Both the position numbers and the translations under genes were made by a program. From the NCBI RefSeq assembly GCF_026241335.1, contig NZ_JAPHAV010000011.1, positions 62,001 through 126,000 of the forward strand: 64,000 nt of DNA, written 5' to 3'. Origin of the DNA: Ochrobactrum chromiisoli (GTDB lineage Bacteria > Pseudomonadota > Alphaproteobacteria > Rhizobiales > Rhizobiaceae). This document shows positions 1 through 12,154 of this stretch, piece after piece. The notes below the pieces were generated by a model that was not told the origin of the DNA, searched no databases, and saw only the letters and a program-made list of their open reading frames with translations. Numbering within the stretch: position 1 is the first letter of the stretch; each line of letters starts with the position of its first letter.

Positions 1-1
1 C

Positions 2-3000
2 TTCGACAGCCTGAAGGGCAAGATGGTTGATCGCGAAAAGCTTGGCGACGACACTGCTGCTCGCGATGACGCAGAAAGGCTGGGCATTCGTTGGGAACGT
101 CCCGAGGGGGATGACCGCTCGGCGCGCGATATTCTTGACGACGATCCGCTGCTCGCCAATCTCGGCAATCAGTCAGGTGTCAAGGATATGCTGAAGGATC
201 GCGTCGGGGACTACGAGCGCGACGCGGATGCCGCCTATCGTGCAAGCCAGGTCCTTGAGCATATCGAGCGCTTCTATGGAGACGGAAAATCTATCGTCGG
301 CAAGGATGTCGGCAACGATAAGATCGACGGGTTTGGCGGGGAAGAAGCAGAAAATGGCACTGAGGCAGGTCGTCTTCAGGATTTCGGTAAATACGGATTC
401 GAAAATCTCAAGGGCCAACTGAACAATGTCGGTTCGGCTGGCGACGATAAGATGTCCCGCGAGAAAGCCGAAGAACTCGGCATCCAATGGGAGCGCCCTG
501 AAGGCGACGATCGTTCCGCGCGCGACATCATCGACGACAGCCGCGTGCTGAAGGGCCTCGGTAATCAGTCGGGTGTCAAAGACATGCTGAAAGAACAGGT
601 CGGCGACTTCGAAACGGATGCTGACGCCGCCTATCGCGCCGTGCAGGTTCTGGATCATATCGAGCGGCTGGACGGCGAGGGTAAGACAATCGCCGGCAAG
701 AGTGTCGACAATGGAGTGATCGATGGTTTTACCTCCAGCGACGAGGCGCGGCCCGACACCGAAGCCGGGCGATTGCAGGATTTCGGCAAACTCGGGTTCG
801 ACAGCCTCAAGGGAAAGCTGACAGATCGAACCGATGCTACCACCAACGATGAGGCGCGCAAGCAGGCCGAGGATTTGGGAATTGTCTGGGAGCGACGCGA
901 CGGTGACGAGCGTAGCGCGCGCGAAATTATTCAGGACACACCGATCCTGCGTGATCTGGGCAATCAGTCGGGTGCCAAGGATATGTTGAAGGATCGCGTC
1001 GGCGATTATGAGAATGATGCCGATGCCGCCTTCCGCGCCGCGCAGGTGCTGGAACATATCGAACGCTTCGACGGTAATGGCAAGGAGTTGAGCGGCAGCG
1101 ATGTCGGCAACGGCAGAGTGGACGGGTTCACTTCCAGCCGCGAGGCGCGTCCCGGTACGGAAGCTGGTCGATTGCAGGATTTCGGCAAATTTGGCTTTGG
1201 CAATCTCAAGGGCAAGCTGAAGGATCGCTCCAAGGGCGACGACACTCCTGTTGCCAATGAAGAGGAGGCCCGCGCCGAGGCTGAAAAGCTGGGCATCGAA
1301 TGGAAGCGTCCCGATAGTGATTATCGTCTGGCCGAGGAGATCATCGGCGAAAACCCGATCCTGAAAGGGCTTGGCGATGACGAAAACCTCAAGGAAATGA
1401 TGAAGGAGCGGGTCGGTGACTATGAAAAGGATGCCGACGCCGCTTATCGCGCTGTGCAGGTGATCGAACACGTCGAACGCTTCGATGGTGATGGAAACCG
1501 GATTGTCGGCAAGGATGTCGGCAACGACACGCTGGACGGAATGACCGGCAGTGGCGAGGCAAGGCACGGGACCGAAGCCGGGCGATTGAAGGATTTCGGC
1601 AAATATGGCTTTTCCAGCCTGAAAGGCGATCTATCCGCCAGCGCAACGGTCAACGACAACAGCCAGTCCCGTGAAAAGGCCGAGAAGCTGGGCATTCACT
1701 GGGAACGCACAGAAGGCGATACACGCACGGCCTCCGAGATCATCAATGAGGCGCCAAGCCTGAAGAATCTCGACAATACCAGTGGTACCAAGGACCTGCT
1801 CAAGGAGCAGGTGGGTGATTTCGAGAAGGATGCCGATGCGGCCTATCGCGCCGCACAGGTGCTGGAACATATTCAGCGTTTCGATGAGAACGGTGAAACC
1901 GTTCTCGGCAAGTCGGTGGGAGACGGGGAAATCGAGGGCTTCACGTCGTCAGGCGAAGCAAAACATGGGACCGAGGCTGGCCGTCTTCAGGACTTCGGAA
2001 AATACGGCTTTGACAGCTTGAAGGGTGTGATCCCTGACCGATCCGCGCCGGCCACGGATGAAAGTGCTCGCGCCGAGGCCGAGAAACTCGGGATCGAATG
2101 GGAGAGGCCGGAAGGCGACGACCGTTCTGCTGCGGAAATCATGGGCGGTTCCGAGCTTCTGCGCAATCTGGGGAATGAAAGTGGCACGCGTGACATGCTG
2201 AAGGACCGCGTCGGCGATTTCGAGAACGATGCCGATGCCGCCTACCGCGCCGTCCAGGTGCTTGACTATATTGAGACCTATTCGAACGGCGGCGTCTACA
2301 ACGAGAGCGGCAACGGCAAGATCGACGGCTTCACCTCCAGCGGCGAGGCCGAGCACGGCAGCGAGGCGGGCCGGCTCCAGGATTTCGGCAAATACGGTTT
2401 CTCCGCACTCGATCATACGTCCAACCGATTTGAGGAATATCTGAAGGATCATCCCGATGCCGACGCGACATCGCAGAAGATCACCGAATATGCCTCGATC
2501 CTCTACGATAATTTCGGTGCCATTCAGGATGCAACGGATACCGGCCAGTTCATCGAAGTCTCGGATCTCGAAAAATTCAAAGCCGCCAATCCTGACCTGC
2601 CAGACAAGACCCGCGAGGCGATTGATTTCTGGATGAGCCCCGGTGCGTTTGAACGTCTGGAAACAAGCGTCGACACGTTGCGCTACCCTATAGACGGGCT
2701 GTTGACCAAGGAAGATATAGGCGCGTGGATCAAGAACTCGGCCCCGACGGATGTTAGCGGTGCGATGCAGTTTCTGAACCAGGCGGCGCAAGGCGGATCA
2801 GTTGCAGGCTTTGATGTGGACAAATACGGGCCCGAGATCTTCGAAAAGCCGGAACGTTATTCCGGCCAAGAGAAGGCGGCGGTCGTGCAAGATCTGCAAC
2901 GCGCCTACATGATCGTATCGATGGGTAAGTCTTCGGGCGTGTGGAAGGATGCGCAATCCAGCGGCAAACTCGACAAATTCGGCGACGATCCCGACAAGTT

Positions 3001-4450
3001 GCTTGAAGACATCGAGTCCAAACTGGACATCCTGATGAATGATAACGACGTCGTTAAGTATTTCGAGGAGAACGGCAACAAAGCCATGACCTCGATGCTG
3101 GGCGGCGCAAAAGGGCTTCAGGACGAACTGAAGCAAAGCTATGAGGATGAGATTCTCAGTGGCAAGGCGCTGGACGCCATCTGGGAAAAAAACAAGGACA
3201 AGGAAGGCGCGACCAAACTCGATGCGCTGAACGAGTTCTATACGGTGGCCTCCTCGATGCAGACCACAATGGGTGTCGACGACACCAAGGCTATCCAAGA
3301 TGCCGTCGCGAAAAGCGATGTCGGCAAGGAAATGCAGACCTATTTCACTGAGGAGGTGGTGACAGGCAAGCGTCTGGACGCTTTGCTCAAGGACAATGAT
3401 CCGCAAAAGGCGCTTAGCACCTTCAGCCTTGAGGTTGCGTTGCTGAATACGACGCTGCCGGCGGAACTTACCGAAAAGCATTCCGATACCATCGATAAGC
3501 TAATCATCGACAAAACCGTGGAATCGTTGGAAAACGAGCTGACCTTTGATGATTTGAAAACGGCCTATGGCGTCAATGGCACTGACAAGCTCGATGAAGC
3601 CAAGATTTCGGAAATGTTCGACCATGTGGTCAAAGAAAGCCCCGAACTTGTTACCAACGAAGACGGAAAGGTTGTCACCCGCGATGAGTTCCTGACCGGT
3701 TTCCGTGGCGCCTGGGACACGATGCGCCAGGGCGTCAAGGTCGGAGACAAGATGGGATGGATCACCGACGGTGCGCTGAAGGGTATCAGCGACAGGGGCG
3801 TGATGCATGGCGTCAGCGGTTTGTTCCTTGCGGGACTGACGATTTCGCGCGGTATTGCCGGTGGTCAGGACATGACGCCACGTGCCGCCGGCAATATCGC
3901 TCTGAGTTCGATACAGACCACGGCGATTCTGGGCGAAGGTGGTATGAAGGGCTGGCAGACATATCTGAAAAACAGCATGCCTGCCACTTATGATGTCCCG
4001 ACGCAGGGGCAGGCCGCCTCCAATCTGGCGAAGGAACAGACGATCAAGAATTTGAAGGTTGGCGAGAATGCTTTCAAGATTGCCGGGGGCGTGACCGGTA
4101 TTGTTACCGGTGTTCTGAGCATCGTCGATGGCGTCAAGGCCCTGCGTAATGGCGACAAGGTTGGAGGCGGGATGAGCATCGCTTCTGGCGGCCTTGGTGC
4201 AATCTCGGGACTTGCGGCGGCGGCTGAAGGCGTGATCGGCTTGGCCAGCGCATCCAAGGTCATCGGCACGATTGCCGGAGTAACGGCAGGGGTGGCAGGG
4301 GCAACGGCTGCCGTCGCCGGTGTCGCCGCGCTGGTCATGGCGGTTGTGCTTGTCATTATCCAGGAAGTCGAGAAGGATAAGCGGACAAGTGACTTTGCGA
4401 GCCTGCTGGATGGCCATCTGGATAAGTACGGGATCACTGGCAAGGGCTGA
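2..4450 (+). CDS. Giant repeat protein with HrpK/HrpF-NolX-like C-terminus (5' end outside window)
   Basis: The reading frame is open from the first bases; the residues before the first in-window ATG (position 23) match the end of a repeat unit, so the true start lies upstream. What is visible: six tandem repeats of about 130 residues (to about residue 800), then a non-repetitive helical region, then a C-terminal part with three hydrophobic stretches near residues 1259-1280, 1351-1373 and 1386-1448 (counted from 23). The GVMHGVSGLFLAGLTISRG-type segment resembles the HrpK / HrpF-NolX family of type III secretion translocator-like proteins. In that family hydrophobic segments insert into host membranes; whether this one is secreted is inference, because no secretion genes are in the window. 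The repeats are acidic and contain a DGxGK...GKxVGN...IDGF block that superficially resembles a Ca-binding loop. Family call moderate, function low. Confidence 0.7.
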   Translation, partial: FDSLKGKMVDREKLGDDTAARDDAERLGIRWERPEGDDRSARDILDDDPLLANLGNQSGVKDMLKDRVGDYERDADAAYRASQVLEHIERFYGDGKSIVGKDVGNDKIDGFGGEEAENGTEAGRLQDFGKYGFENLKGQLNNVGSAGDDKMSREKAEELGIQWERPEGDDRSARDIIDDSRVLKGLGNQSGVKDMLKEQVGDFETDADAAYRAVQVLDHIERLDGEGKTIAGKSVDNGVIDGFTSSDEARPDTEAGRLQDFGKLGFDSLKGKLTDRTDATTNDEARKQAEDLGIVWERRDGDERSAREIIQDTPILRDLGNQSGAKDMLKDRVGDYENDADAAFRAAQVLEHIERFDGNGKELSGSDVGNGRVDGFTSSREARPGTEAGRLQDFGKFGFGNLKGKLKDRSKGDDTPVANEEEARAEAEKLGIEWKRPDSDYRLAEEIIGENPILKGLGDDENLKEMMKERVGDYEKDADAAYRAVQVIEHVERFDGDGNRIVGKDVGNDTLDGMTGSGEARHGTEAGRLKDFGKYGFSSLKGDLSASATVNDNSQSREKAEKLGIHWERTEGDTRTASEIINEAPSLKNLDNTSGTKDLLKEQVGDFEKDADAAYRAAQVLEHIQRFDENGETVLGKSVGDGEIEGFTSSGEAKHGTEAGRLQDFGKYGFDSLKGVIPDRSAPATDESARAEAEKLGIEWERPEGDDRSAAEIMGGSELLRNLGNESGTRDMLKDRVGDFENDADAAYRAVQVLDYIETYSNGGVYNESGNGKIDGFTSSGEAEHGSEAGRLQDFGKYGFSALDHTSNRFEEYLKDHPDADATSQKITEYASILYDNFGAIQDATDTGQFIEVSDLEKFKAANPDLPDKTREAIDFWMSPGAFERLETSVDTLRYPIDGLLTKEDIGAWIKNSAPTDVSGAMQFLNQAAQGGSVAGFDVDKYGPEIFEKPERYSGQEKAAVVQDLQRAYMIVSMGKSSGVWKDAQSSGKLDKFGDDPDKLLEDIESKLDILMNDNDVVKYFEENGNKAMTSMLGGAKGLQDELKQSYEDEILSGKALDAIWEKNKDKEGATKLDALNEFYTVASSMQTTMGVDDTKAIQDAVAKSDVGKEMQTYFTEEVVTGKRLDALLKDNDPQKALSTFSLEVALLNTTLPAELTEKHSDTIDKLIIDKTVESLENELTFDDLKTAYGVNGTDKLDEAKISEMFDHVVKESPELVTNEDGKVVTRDEFLTGFRGAWDTMRQGVKVGDKMGWITDGALKGISDRGVMHGVSGLFLAGLTISRGIAGGQDMTPRAAGNIALSSIQTTAILGEGGMKGWQTYLKNSMPATYDVPTQGQAASNLAKEQTIKNLKVGENAFKIAGGVTGIVTGVLSIVDGVKALRNGDKVGGGMSIASGGLGAISGLAAAAEGVIGLASASKVIGTIAGVTAGVAGATAAVAGVAALVMAVVLVIIQEVEKDKRTSDFASLLDGHLDKYGITGKG
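62..2409 (+). repeat. Six tandem ~400-bp coding repeats
   Basis: Six diverged in-frame units of about 395-415 bp. Each encodes, in order, an EAEKLGIxWERPEGD block, a LGNxSGxKDMLKxxVGDxE block, DADAAYRAxQVLEHIERFDG, and a closing TEAGRLQDFGKYGF. The closing motif recurs near positions 379, 778, 1174, 1588, 1984 and 2380. Divergence between units (more at third codon positions than in protein motifs) indicates old duplications under selection, not a recent expansion. Confidence 0.85.
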
Positions 4451-4715
4451 ACTTTTGGCACTTGGGCTTGTCATGTTTGATATTCGCCAAGCGAGAAATG
4501 TCACGGCATTGCATGCATCTGTGCAATGCTGTTTGGGTCAGATGCAGGATCGGCGGCTGTAGCGCATATGCACGTTGGGCACGGCGCTTTTCGATAATCG
4601 ACCGTAAGGGATCGATTATGCTTTACGCAGTAGCATGGAATAGGTCTTTGCGATCGCCAGCAGGAAGAGATCGCAGTCGATTATAGTGCAGTTGTGATGA
4701 TCGCAAGTAAAGATG

Positions 4716-4735
4716 AAATCCCGCCCCCGCAACCA
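4716..4735 (+). other. 3' end of initiator tRNA-fMet; att-site-like fragment
   Basis: The 20 bases AAATCCCGCCCCCGCAACCA correspond to the T-loop end, acceptor 3' strand, discriminator A and encoded CCA of bacterial initiator tRNA genes (the E. coli gene ends AAATCCGGCCCCCGCAACCA). The rest of the tRNA is absent upstream: there is no GGTTC T-arm half or anticodon arm. Tyrosine integrases of genomic islands commonly use tRNA 3' ends as attB and leave such a copy at the far end of the island, so this is best read as an attachment-site scar. A strong hairpin terminator follows 70 bp later. Confidence 0.6.
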
Positions 4736-4805
4736 CTTCAAGCATAAATCGCTGGAAATTGAGGTGTAATAACAGGTTACACCGAAATTGCGCGATCACA
4801 CAAAG

Positions 4806-4832
4806 CCCCGGACGCACAAGCGCCGGGGTTTT
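4806..4832 (+). terminator. Rho-independent terminator
   Basis: CCCCGG (4806-4811) pairs with CCGGGG (4823-4828) across an 11-nt loop and is followed by TTTT. It lies downstream of the tRNA-fMet fragment, where a tRNA terminator would be expected. Confidence 0.7.
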
Positions 4833-5213
4833 CATCGTTTTATTAGGACCGATTCGAATTCTCTTTCCTTCCGGCAATCGTTACCCATGTGCCGGGCCAC
4901 GACCGATAGTGATGATCACTACGTTTACGTTATAGCCCTCTAAAACGCCACGATCTCTTCGGCGTCACAAAGCGGAGAAAGCCAGAAGTCACAGTTGATT
5001 CCGGTTGCGATCACGAGAGGTAAGTGAGACGGCCCGCTCCTACCGTCTTATTATCCAACCCCCAATTGATATAGGGGAATAGAGGGCGCTTGTGTGTGGG
5101 CTGCCAACAGCCATTTGGGTAAAGCGGAGCGCCAGAGTTAGTATACCTCACTGTTGATTGTCGCTGAGAAGTGACCCGGTTGTCATTAAGCATGGAATAA
5201 GGAACCCATTTGA

Positions 5214-6910
5214 GGGGTTATCGGCATCCAAACGGGGGTCTGACTCATATTTGATGATTTCGCGGTCGAAACTGACGCAGTTATCAGAAAGGAGTCAGCA
5301 TCATGGCGACCAAGTTTCGTCTGTCGTCCCTGATCCCGGTCGGATTGATTGTTGAGCGTTCCGACGAGGACAACGGGGTAATCATTGTTTCAGCGCGGGC
5401 AGCCGCTGATCAACGTTCCTGCCCTTTATGCAACCAAATGTCAGATCGTGTTCATAGCCGCTACGTTCGGATAGTTGCTGATTTGCCTTGTGGTGGCACC
5501 AAGGTCCAGCTACGATTAACAGCAAGGCGCTTTATTTGTGAGATAACACTTTGTCGTCGCCGGATATTCGTCGAAAGGTTTGGAGAGCTTATCGTTCCGG
5601 AGCGCAGCCGTCGAACCGCTCGGCTTGATACCATCGTACATCATCTCGGGTTGGCTCTGGGAGGGCGGCCTGCAGCCATTGCCAAACGCTTGATGATCCC
5701 GGTTAGCAATGACACACTCATCCGTGCGGTGAGAAGAAAATCCATGGTGCCGGATGATGCTCTAAACGCCGTCGGAATTGACGATTGGGCTTTCCGCCGC
5801 AATCACCGCTATGGCACCGTCGTATGTGATCTTGAGAAGCGAAGGATTGTCAAACTTCTGCCTGATCGGGAGATCGCGACAGTTTCGACGTTCCTTGCTC
5901 AGCACCCCGAAATAGCGATTGTTTCACGCGATAGAGGCGGCGGCTATCGTGAAGCTGCTGCCAAGGCTTTACCCCATGCCATGCAGGTCGCAGATCGTTG
6001 GCATTTGATGGAGAACGCCAGCGCAGCGTTCCTTGACGTCGTGCGGAAATCCATGCGGGCGATCCGTACCGCAATTGGTGCTACGACGATCAATCCTGCG
6101 CTACTCACTTGCGCTGAACGACTGCAATATGAGAGCTATCTACGGCGTGAGGACGTGAATTCGACAATCACCAAGCTGGCTTCCGATGGCGTGCCAATAA
6201 AGGAAATCGTGCGACAGACCGGCTATAGCCGCGGAACAGTTCGCCAGATCGTCCGCGGCCACAGAACTGATGTGTTCCGTGTCAGACAAAGTTCCCTTGA
6301 GGCCTATCTGCCGCTGTTGGATCAACTCTGGGGGTCTGGGCAGCACAACGGCGCTGAACTCTGGCGACAGCTAAAGTGCAAAGGCTTCCGTGGTTGTTCT
6401 CGTGTCGTTGGGGAGTGGGCCGCAAGGCGACGGCGGTCTGAGCGGGTCTGCGAACAGCAACTTCAAAAAGTGCCATCCGCCAGAAGGATTGCCCGATTGA
6501 TGACAACTGCTCGCGATCAACTGAGTAAGGCTGACACAATCACTATTGCGGCCATAGAAGCCGGCGTTCCCGCCTTGATCCAAGCTCGCAACCTAATTGA
6601 TCGTTTCCAGACAATGATCCGAAGGAAGGCCAAGACAGAACTCGACCCGTGGATCGCTGATGCACGCGATAGTCTGTTTGCTCCCTTCGCCAACGGGATA
6701 CTGAAAGACAAGGCAGCGGTGTCTGCCGCCATCACCGAACCTTGGTCGAACGGCCAGGTCGAAGGACAGATCAACAAGCTAAAGCTCGTTAAAAGGCAAA
6801 TGTATGGGCGTGCCAAGCTGGATCTTCTTCAGGCACGGTTGATCGGCGCAATGTGAAAGAAATCGTCATCAAAAATGCGTCAGATCCCTTTTTGGACGCC
6901 GATAAGGGGT
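5214..6910 (+). mobile_element. ISL3-family insertion sequence, apparently intact
   Basis: One transposase gene flanked by imperfect inverted repeats. The left end (about 5214-5258) and the reverse complement of the right end (about 6868-6910) share TTATCGGC, TCCAAA, TCTGAC and TTGATGA in the same order. The outermost bases are ambiguous because the right end runs directly into another, truncated ISL3-type element. Confidence 0.8.
5303..6856 (+). CDS. ISL3-family transposase
   Basis: A 517-residue protein with the ISL3 layout: an N-terminal zinc-finger-like region (CPLCNQ near residue 38, with a further Cys pair about 30-40 residues on), a helix-turn-helix, and the DDE transposase core. The core shows GIDDWAFRRNHRYGT (first Asp), SRDRGGGYREAA (second Asp) and the C-terminal WSNGQVEGQINKLKLVKRQMYGRAK block (final Glu). 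A purine-rich ribosome site (AAGGAG, about 5289-5294) precedes the ATG. Full family length and conserved motifs suggest an active enzyme. It is 60-70% similar by eye to the neighbouring broken copy, so the two are distinct elements of one family. Confidence 0.95.
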   Translation: MATKFRLSSLIPVGLIVERSDEDNGVIIVSARAAADQRSCPLCNQMSDRVHSRYVRIVADLPCGGTKVQLRLTARRFICEITLCRRRIFVERFGELIVPERSRRTARLDTIVHHLGLALGGRPAAIAKRLMIPVSNDTLIRAVRRKSMVPDDALNAVGIDDWAFRRNHRYGTVVCDLEKRRIVKLLPDREIATVSTFLAQHPEIAIVSRDRGGGYREAAAKALPHAMQVADRWHLMENASAAFLDVVRKSMRAIRTAIGATTINPALLTCAERLQYESYLRREDVNSTITKLASDGVPIKEIVRQTGYSRGTVRQIVRGHRTDVFRVRQSSLEAYLPLLDQLWGSGQHNGAELWRQLKCKGFRGCSRVVGEWAARRRRSERVCEQQLQKVPSARRIARLMTTARDQLSKADTITIAAIEAGVPALIQARNLIDRFQTMIRRKAKTELDPWIADARDSLFAPFANGILKDKAAVSAAITEPWSNGQVEGQINKLKLVKRQMYGRAKLDLLQARLIGAM

Positions 6911-8042
6911 CCCGTTTAGGCTCTGACGCAATCTCGCTGACATCAGGTCGCTCCGATGACACGTGCTTCCAGCAGATCGAGCTTCCCACGTCTATACATT
7001 TGCCTCCTGATGAGTTTTAGCTTGGTGATTTGTCCCTCTGTCTGGCCGTTAGACCACTGTGAGGTTATCGCATTTTGGACGGCTGCCCTGTCGCGGATGA
7101 TACCGTTCGCGAATGGGGCGACCAAGCTTGCTGCTGCGCGGTCGATCCACGTGTCCAGATCATCTTTGGACTTGCGCCGCAGCATTTCGTGGAAGCTTTC
7201 CACAACATCTCTGGCCTCGACTAGGTCTGGTAGTTGCTCCTCGATCGCAGCGACCGTCATCGTCTGCGCGTTGGTCAAGTTGTTGCGTTCAAGTGTCATT
7301 AGGCGAACGATGGTGCGTGCCGCCGGCGCGTGGCCGAGCCCGTTTTCGGCTTTTTCCGCCCGCCTTCGTCGTGTTGCCCATTCAGTGACAACGCGGAGAC
7401 CTCCGCCAAAACCAGCCAGCCGAAGCTGCCGCCACAGTTCAGCGCCGTTTCGTGATCCGGCGTCCCATTGCGCTTCAAGCCACGGTAGGTGTGGTTCGAG
7501 CGAAGTTTGCCGGACTCGGAAGATGTCGGTCCTTTGACCACGAACAATGCTGCGAACCAGCTTTCGGCTATGCCCGGTTCTGCGTACGATTGCCTTGATG
7601 GACAGGCCTTCGCCGACGAGTCCACGAATGACAGAGTTTGTCTCTTCACATCGCAGATATCCGTCATATTGCAAGCGCTCGGCGGCAGTCAGAAGCTTAG
7701 AGTTTACGGTTGCTGTCCCGACTGCAATGCGGACCTGCCGCATCGACTTGCGGACGGCATCAAGAAAAGCGTGGCTAGCGTTTTCCATGAGATGCCAGCG
7801 GTCGGCGACCTGTTCGGCCTGTGGCAGGGCTTGCGCAGCGGCCCGCGCATACGCGCCGCCGCGGTCTCTTGCCACGATTTTGATTTGCGGCTGCTCGACC
7901 AGCCAGGCCTTTGCGGTCGAGGGTTCCCGGTCGGGCAACAACGCGATCGTCTTTCGCCGTTCCAGATCGCAGATGATCGTGCCATATCGATGATTTCGAC
8001 GCCACGCCCAGTCATCAATGCCGATTGTCCGTCGTCGAATGA
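6905..8042 (-). mobile_element. Truncated ISL3-family element
   Basis: Right-end fragment of a second ISL3 element lying tail-to-tail with the intact one. It retains a terminal-repeat-like sequence (about 6905-6940, with CTCTGACGCA resembling the neighbour's TCTGACGCA) and the 3' two-thirds of the transposase gene. It stops abruptly where the IS3-family element begins at 8043; the missing 5' part is not found on the far side of that element. Confidence 0.75.
6943..8042 (-). pseudogene. ISL3 transposase, N-terminus deleted
   Basis: The readable frame begins at the junction near 8042 with TIGIDDWAWRRNHRYGT and runs to a stop at 6943. It keeps the first Asp motif, the ARDRGGAYARAA motif and the C-terminal WSNGQTEGQITKLKLIRRQMY block. 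The N-terminal zinc-finger and helix-turn-helix part (roughly 150 residues compared with the intact neighbour) is missing. An internal start exists at 7941 but would yield a protein lacking the first catalytic Asp, so the gene is dead. Confidence 0.85.
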
Positions 8043-8099
8043 TTTGAGACTATTTGTGCTTTTGAAGATTGGAATTTCCGGCTCGGTTTGGGGTTTGAT

Positions 8100-8680
8100 T
8101 TAAGCGGCTTTGGCTTGGTGGTTCAAGCGGCGTTTTTTGATCGTGTCTCGTTTGATCCTTTCGCGTTCGAGCAGGATGGTCTGTCCGCGTCCGAAGTAGA
8201 CGTCGGCGGGAGTGAGATTGTCGAGGCTCTCATGGTAACGGCGATGATTGTAATGCTCAACGAAGGCTGCAATCTGGGCTTCGAGGTCCTCCTTGAAGAA
8301 GTAGTTTTCAAGCAGGATGCGGTTCTTCAGCGTCTGGTGCCAGCGTTCGATTTTCCCTTGCGTCTGCGGGTGGCCGGGAGCGCCGTGAACCTGGTCGATC
8401 TTGTATTTCTCCAGCCATTCGCCGAGATCGGAGGCGACGTAACACGAACCGTTGTCCGACAGCAGACGCGGCCGGTGCTCAACCTTGACCTTGTCACAGC
8501 CTGAGGCGGCCAATGCAAGATCGAGTGTATCGGTGACGTCATCCACCTTCATGCTGGTGCACAGCTTCCAGGCGATGATGTAGCGGGAGTAGTCATCGAG
8601 GACGGTCGATAGATAGAACCATCCCCAGCCGATGACCTTCAGGTAGGTGAAGTCGGTTTGCCACATCTCGTTCGGCCTCG
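8100..8680 (-). pseudogene. IS3 transposase OrfB, C-terminal part (split by IS21)
   Basis: Encodes the integrase catalytic core starting at RPNEMWQTDFTYLKVIGWGW (first Asp), then LLSDNGSCYVA (second Asp) and GKIERWHQTLKNR (Glu), ending at a stop at 8100. The upstream half of the same gene lies at 11308-11711. Joining the two across one copy of the target duplication restores a continuous DKTT-RPNEMWQ reading, so the gene was intact before the IS21 insertion. A short alternative start inside the IS21 end could give a truncated product without the N-terminal DNA-binding part. Confidence 0.9.
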
Positions 8681-8733
8681 TGGTATAGCGCGACAATCAG
8701 GATGAGACGCTTGCGACAATCTGGATGAGATTC

Positions 8734-11228
<2,495 letters not shown>

Positions 11229-11307
11229 CTACGCCCTCACTCCGTCACACCCCGGCGCGAGTCTCATCCTGATTGACGCTGAATCTCACCTAGATTGCCG
11301 CTATGCA

Positions 11308-11711
11308 CTCGTGGTCTTGTCCTTGAACTCGTCATTGGCCTTGATGACGATATAGGCTGGCGACGTGATCAGGTCGTGAGCCTTGAGTAAGCGATAGACC
11401 GAAGCCTCTGATACAAAATAACTTTCCGTATCAGTGAACTTCACCGCCAGTTCACGCGGTGACAGGTCGGCATGATCGAGCGCCAGTGCGATGATGCGAT
11501 CCCGGATATCGTCAGGGATACGATTCCACACCCGCGAAGGTGCGGACGTCCGGTCTTCCAGCCCCTCGACACCGTAGGTCTGGAAGCGATCATACCATCG
11601 ATAGAAGGTCGGCCTTGGAATGCCCAGCTTGTCGAGAGTTTGCCTGGCTGACAAATGCGACTGCTCCACAAGCCGGATGATCTCAAGCTTTTCGGTGGCG
11701 GGATATCTCAT
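11308..11711 (-). pseudogene. IS3 transposase OrfB, N-terminal part (split by IS21)
   Basis: Starts at 11711, overlapping orfA by 4 bp, and encodes the helix-turn-helix region of OrfB (KLGIPRPTFYRWYDRF, then SEASVYRLLKAHDL), ending at ANDEFKDKTT where the IS21 element begins. After that only three IS21-derived codons precede a stop. A seven-A slippery tract (T7 at 11740-11746 on the plus strand) lies upstream in orfA. A -1 shift there would join OrfA to this frame without an intervening stop, as in other IS3 elements. Confidence 0.9.
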
Positions 11712-12082
11712 TCGTCGTCGCCCCCATCCCCGATCATGCTTTTTTTGAGCAGGCGGTTTTCCAGGGTGACGTCGGCTAATGCCTCCTTCAGGTCACGGCT
11801 TTCACGACGCAGCGCTTTTACTTCGTCGCTGGTGGCAGAACGGGCGGTGTCGCCTGCAAGGCGCTTCTTGCCAGCTTCAAGGAATTCCTTCGACCAGCTA
11901 TAATACAGGCTCTCTGCAATCCCTTCGCGGCGGCAGATCGCAGCAATGCTGTCTTCCCCGCGCAGACCTTCCAGAACAATACGGATTTTATCCTCGGCCG
12001 AATAATGTTTACGCGTGGCACGACGGATATCTTTGATCGTCCTCTCCGCAGAAGACGTTTGGGGAACGGGTTTCTGTCTCAT
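11708..12082 (-). CDS. IS3-family OrfA (DNA-binding subunit)
   Basis: A 124-residue helix-turn-helix protein (HYSAEDKIRIVLEGLRGEDS, then CRREGIAESLYYSWSKEFLE) followed by a leucine-zipper-like coiled coil (VKALRRESRDLKEALADVTL), the usual OrfA layout. It ends in a KKSMIGDGGDDE tail after the slippery A7 used for -1 frameshifting. The gene is intact, but its partner OrfB is split, so the element cannot transpose by itself. Confidence 0.88.
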   Translation of the reverse strand: MRQKPVPQTSSAERTIKDIRRATRKHYSAEDKIRIVLEGLRGEDSIAAICRREGIAESLYYSWSKEFLEAGKKRLAGDTARSATSDEVKALRRESRDLKEALADVTLENRLLKKSMIGDGGDDE

Positions 12083-12154
12083 CTTTGCGTCCTTTGATAA
12101 AGCTATGATGAGCCAAAAATCCTCTCTTCTTAATTAAACCAGTTTTGTCTCAAA

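Larger units (their letters stand above)
4451..5213. other. Non-coding stretch between repeat gene and ISL3 element
   Basis: No convincing gene. It holds a perfect 8-bp inverted repeat (ATAATCGA 4594-4601 / TCGATTAT 4612-4619), an att-like tRNA fragment, a 7-bp hairpin (GGTGTAA 4763-4769 / TTACACC 4777-4783), and a terminator, described separately. Small open frames here have no recognisable features. Confidence 0.6.

Noticed and set aside
62-2409. Regular repeats as a possible CRISPR or satellite array
   Set aside because: Units are ~400 bp, diverged and in frame with a conserved protein pattern; there are no spacers.
173-2791. Long open frames on the minus strand opposite the repeat gene
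   Set aside because: They mirror the plus-strand repeat periodicity and contain no family motifs; the coding strand is clearly plus.
4640-4740. Complete tRNA gene before the terminator
   Set aside because: Only the last 20 bases match an initiator tRNA; no D arm, anticodon arm or T stem 5' half is present.
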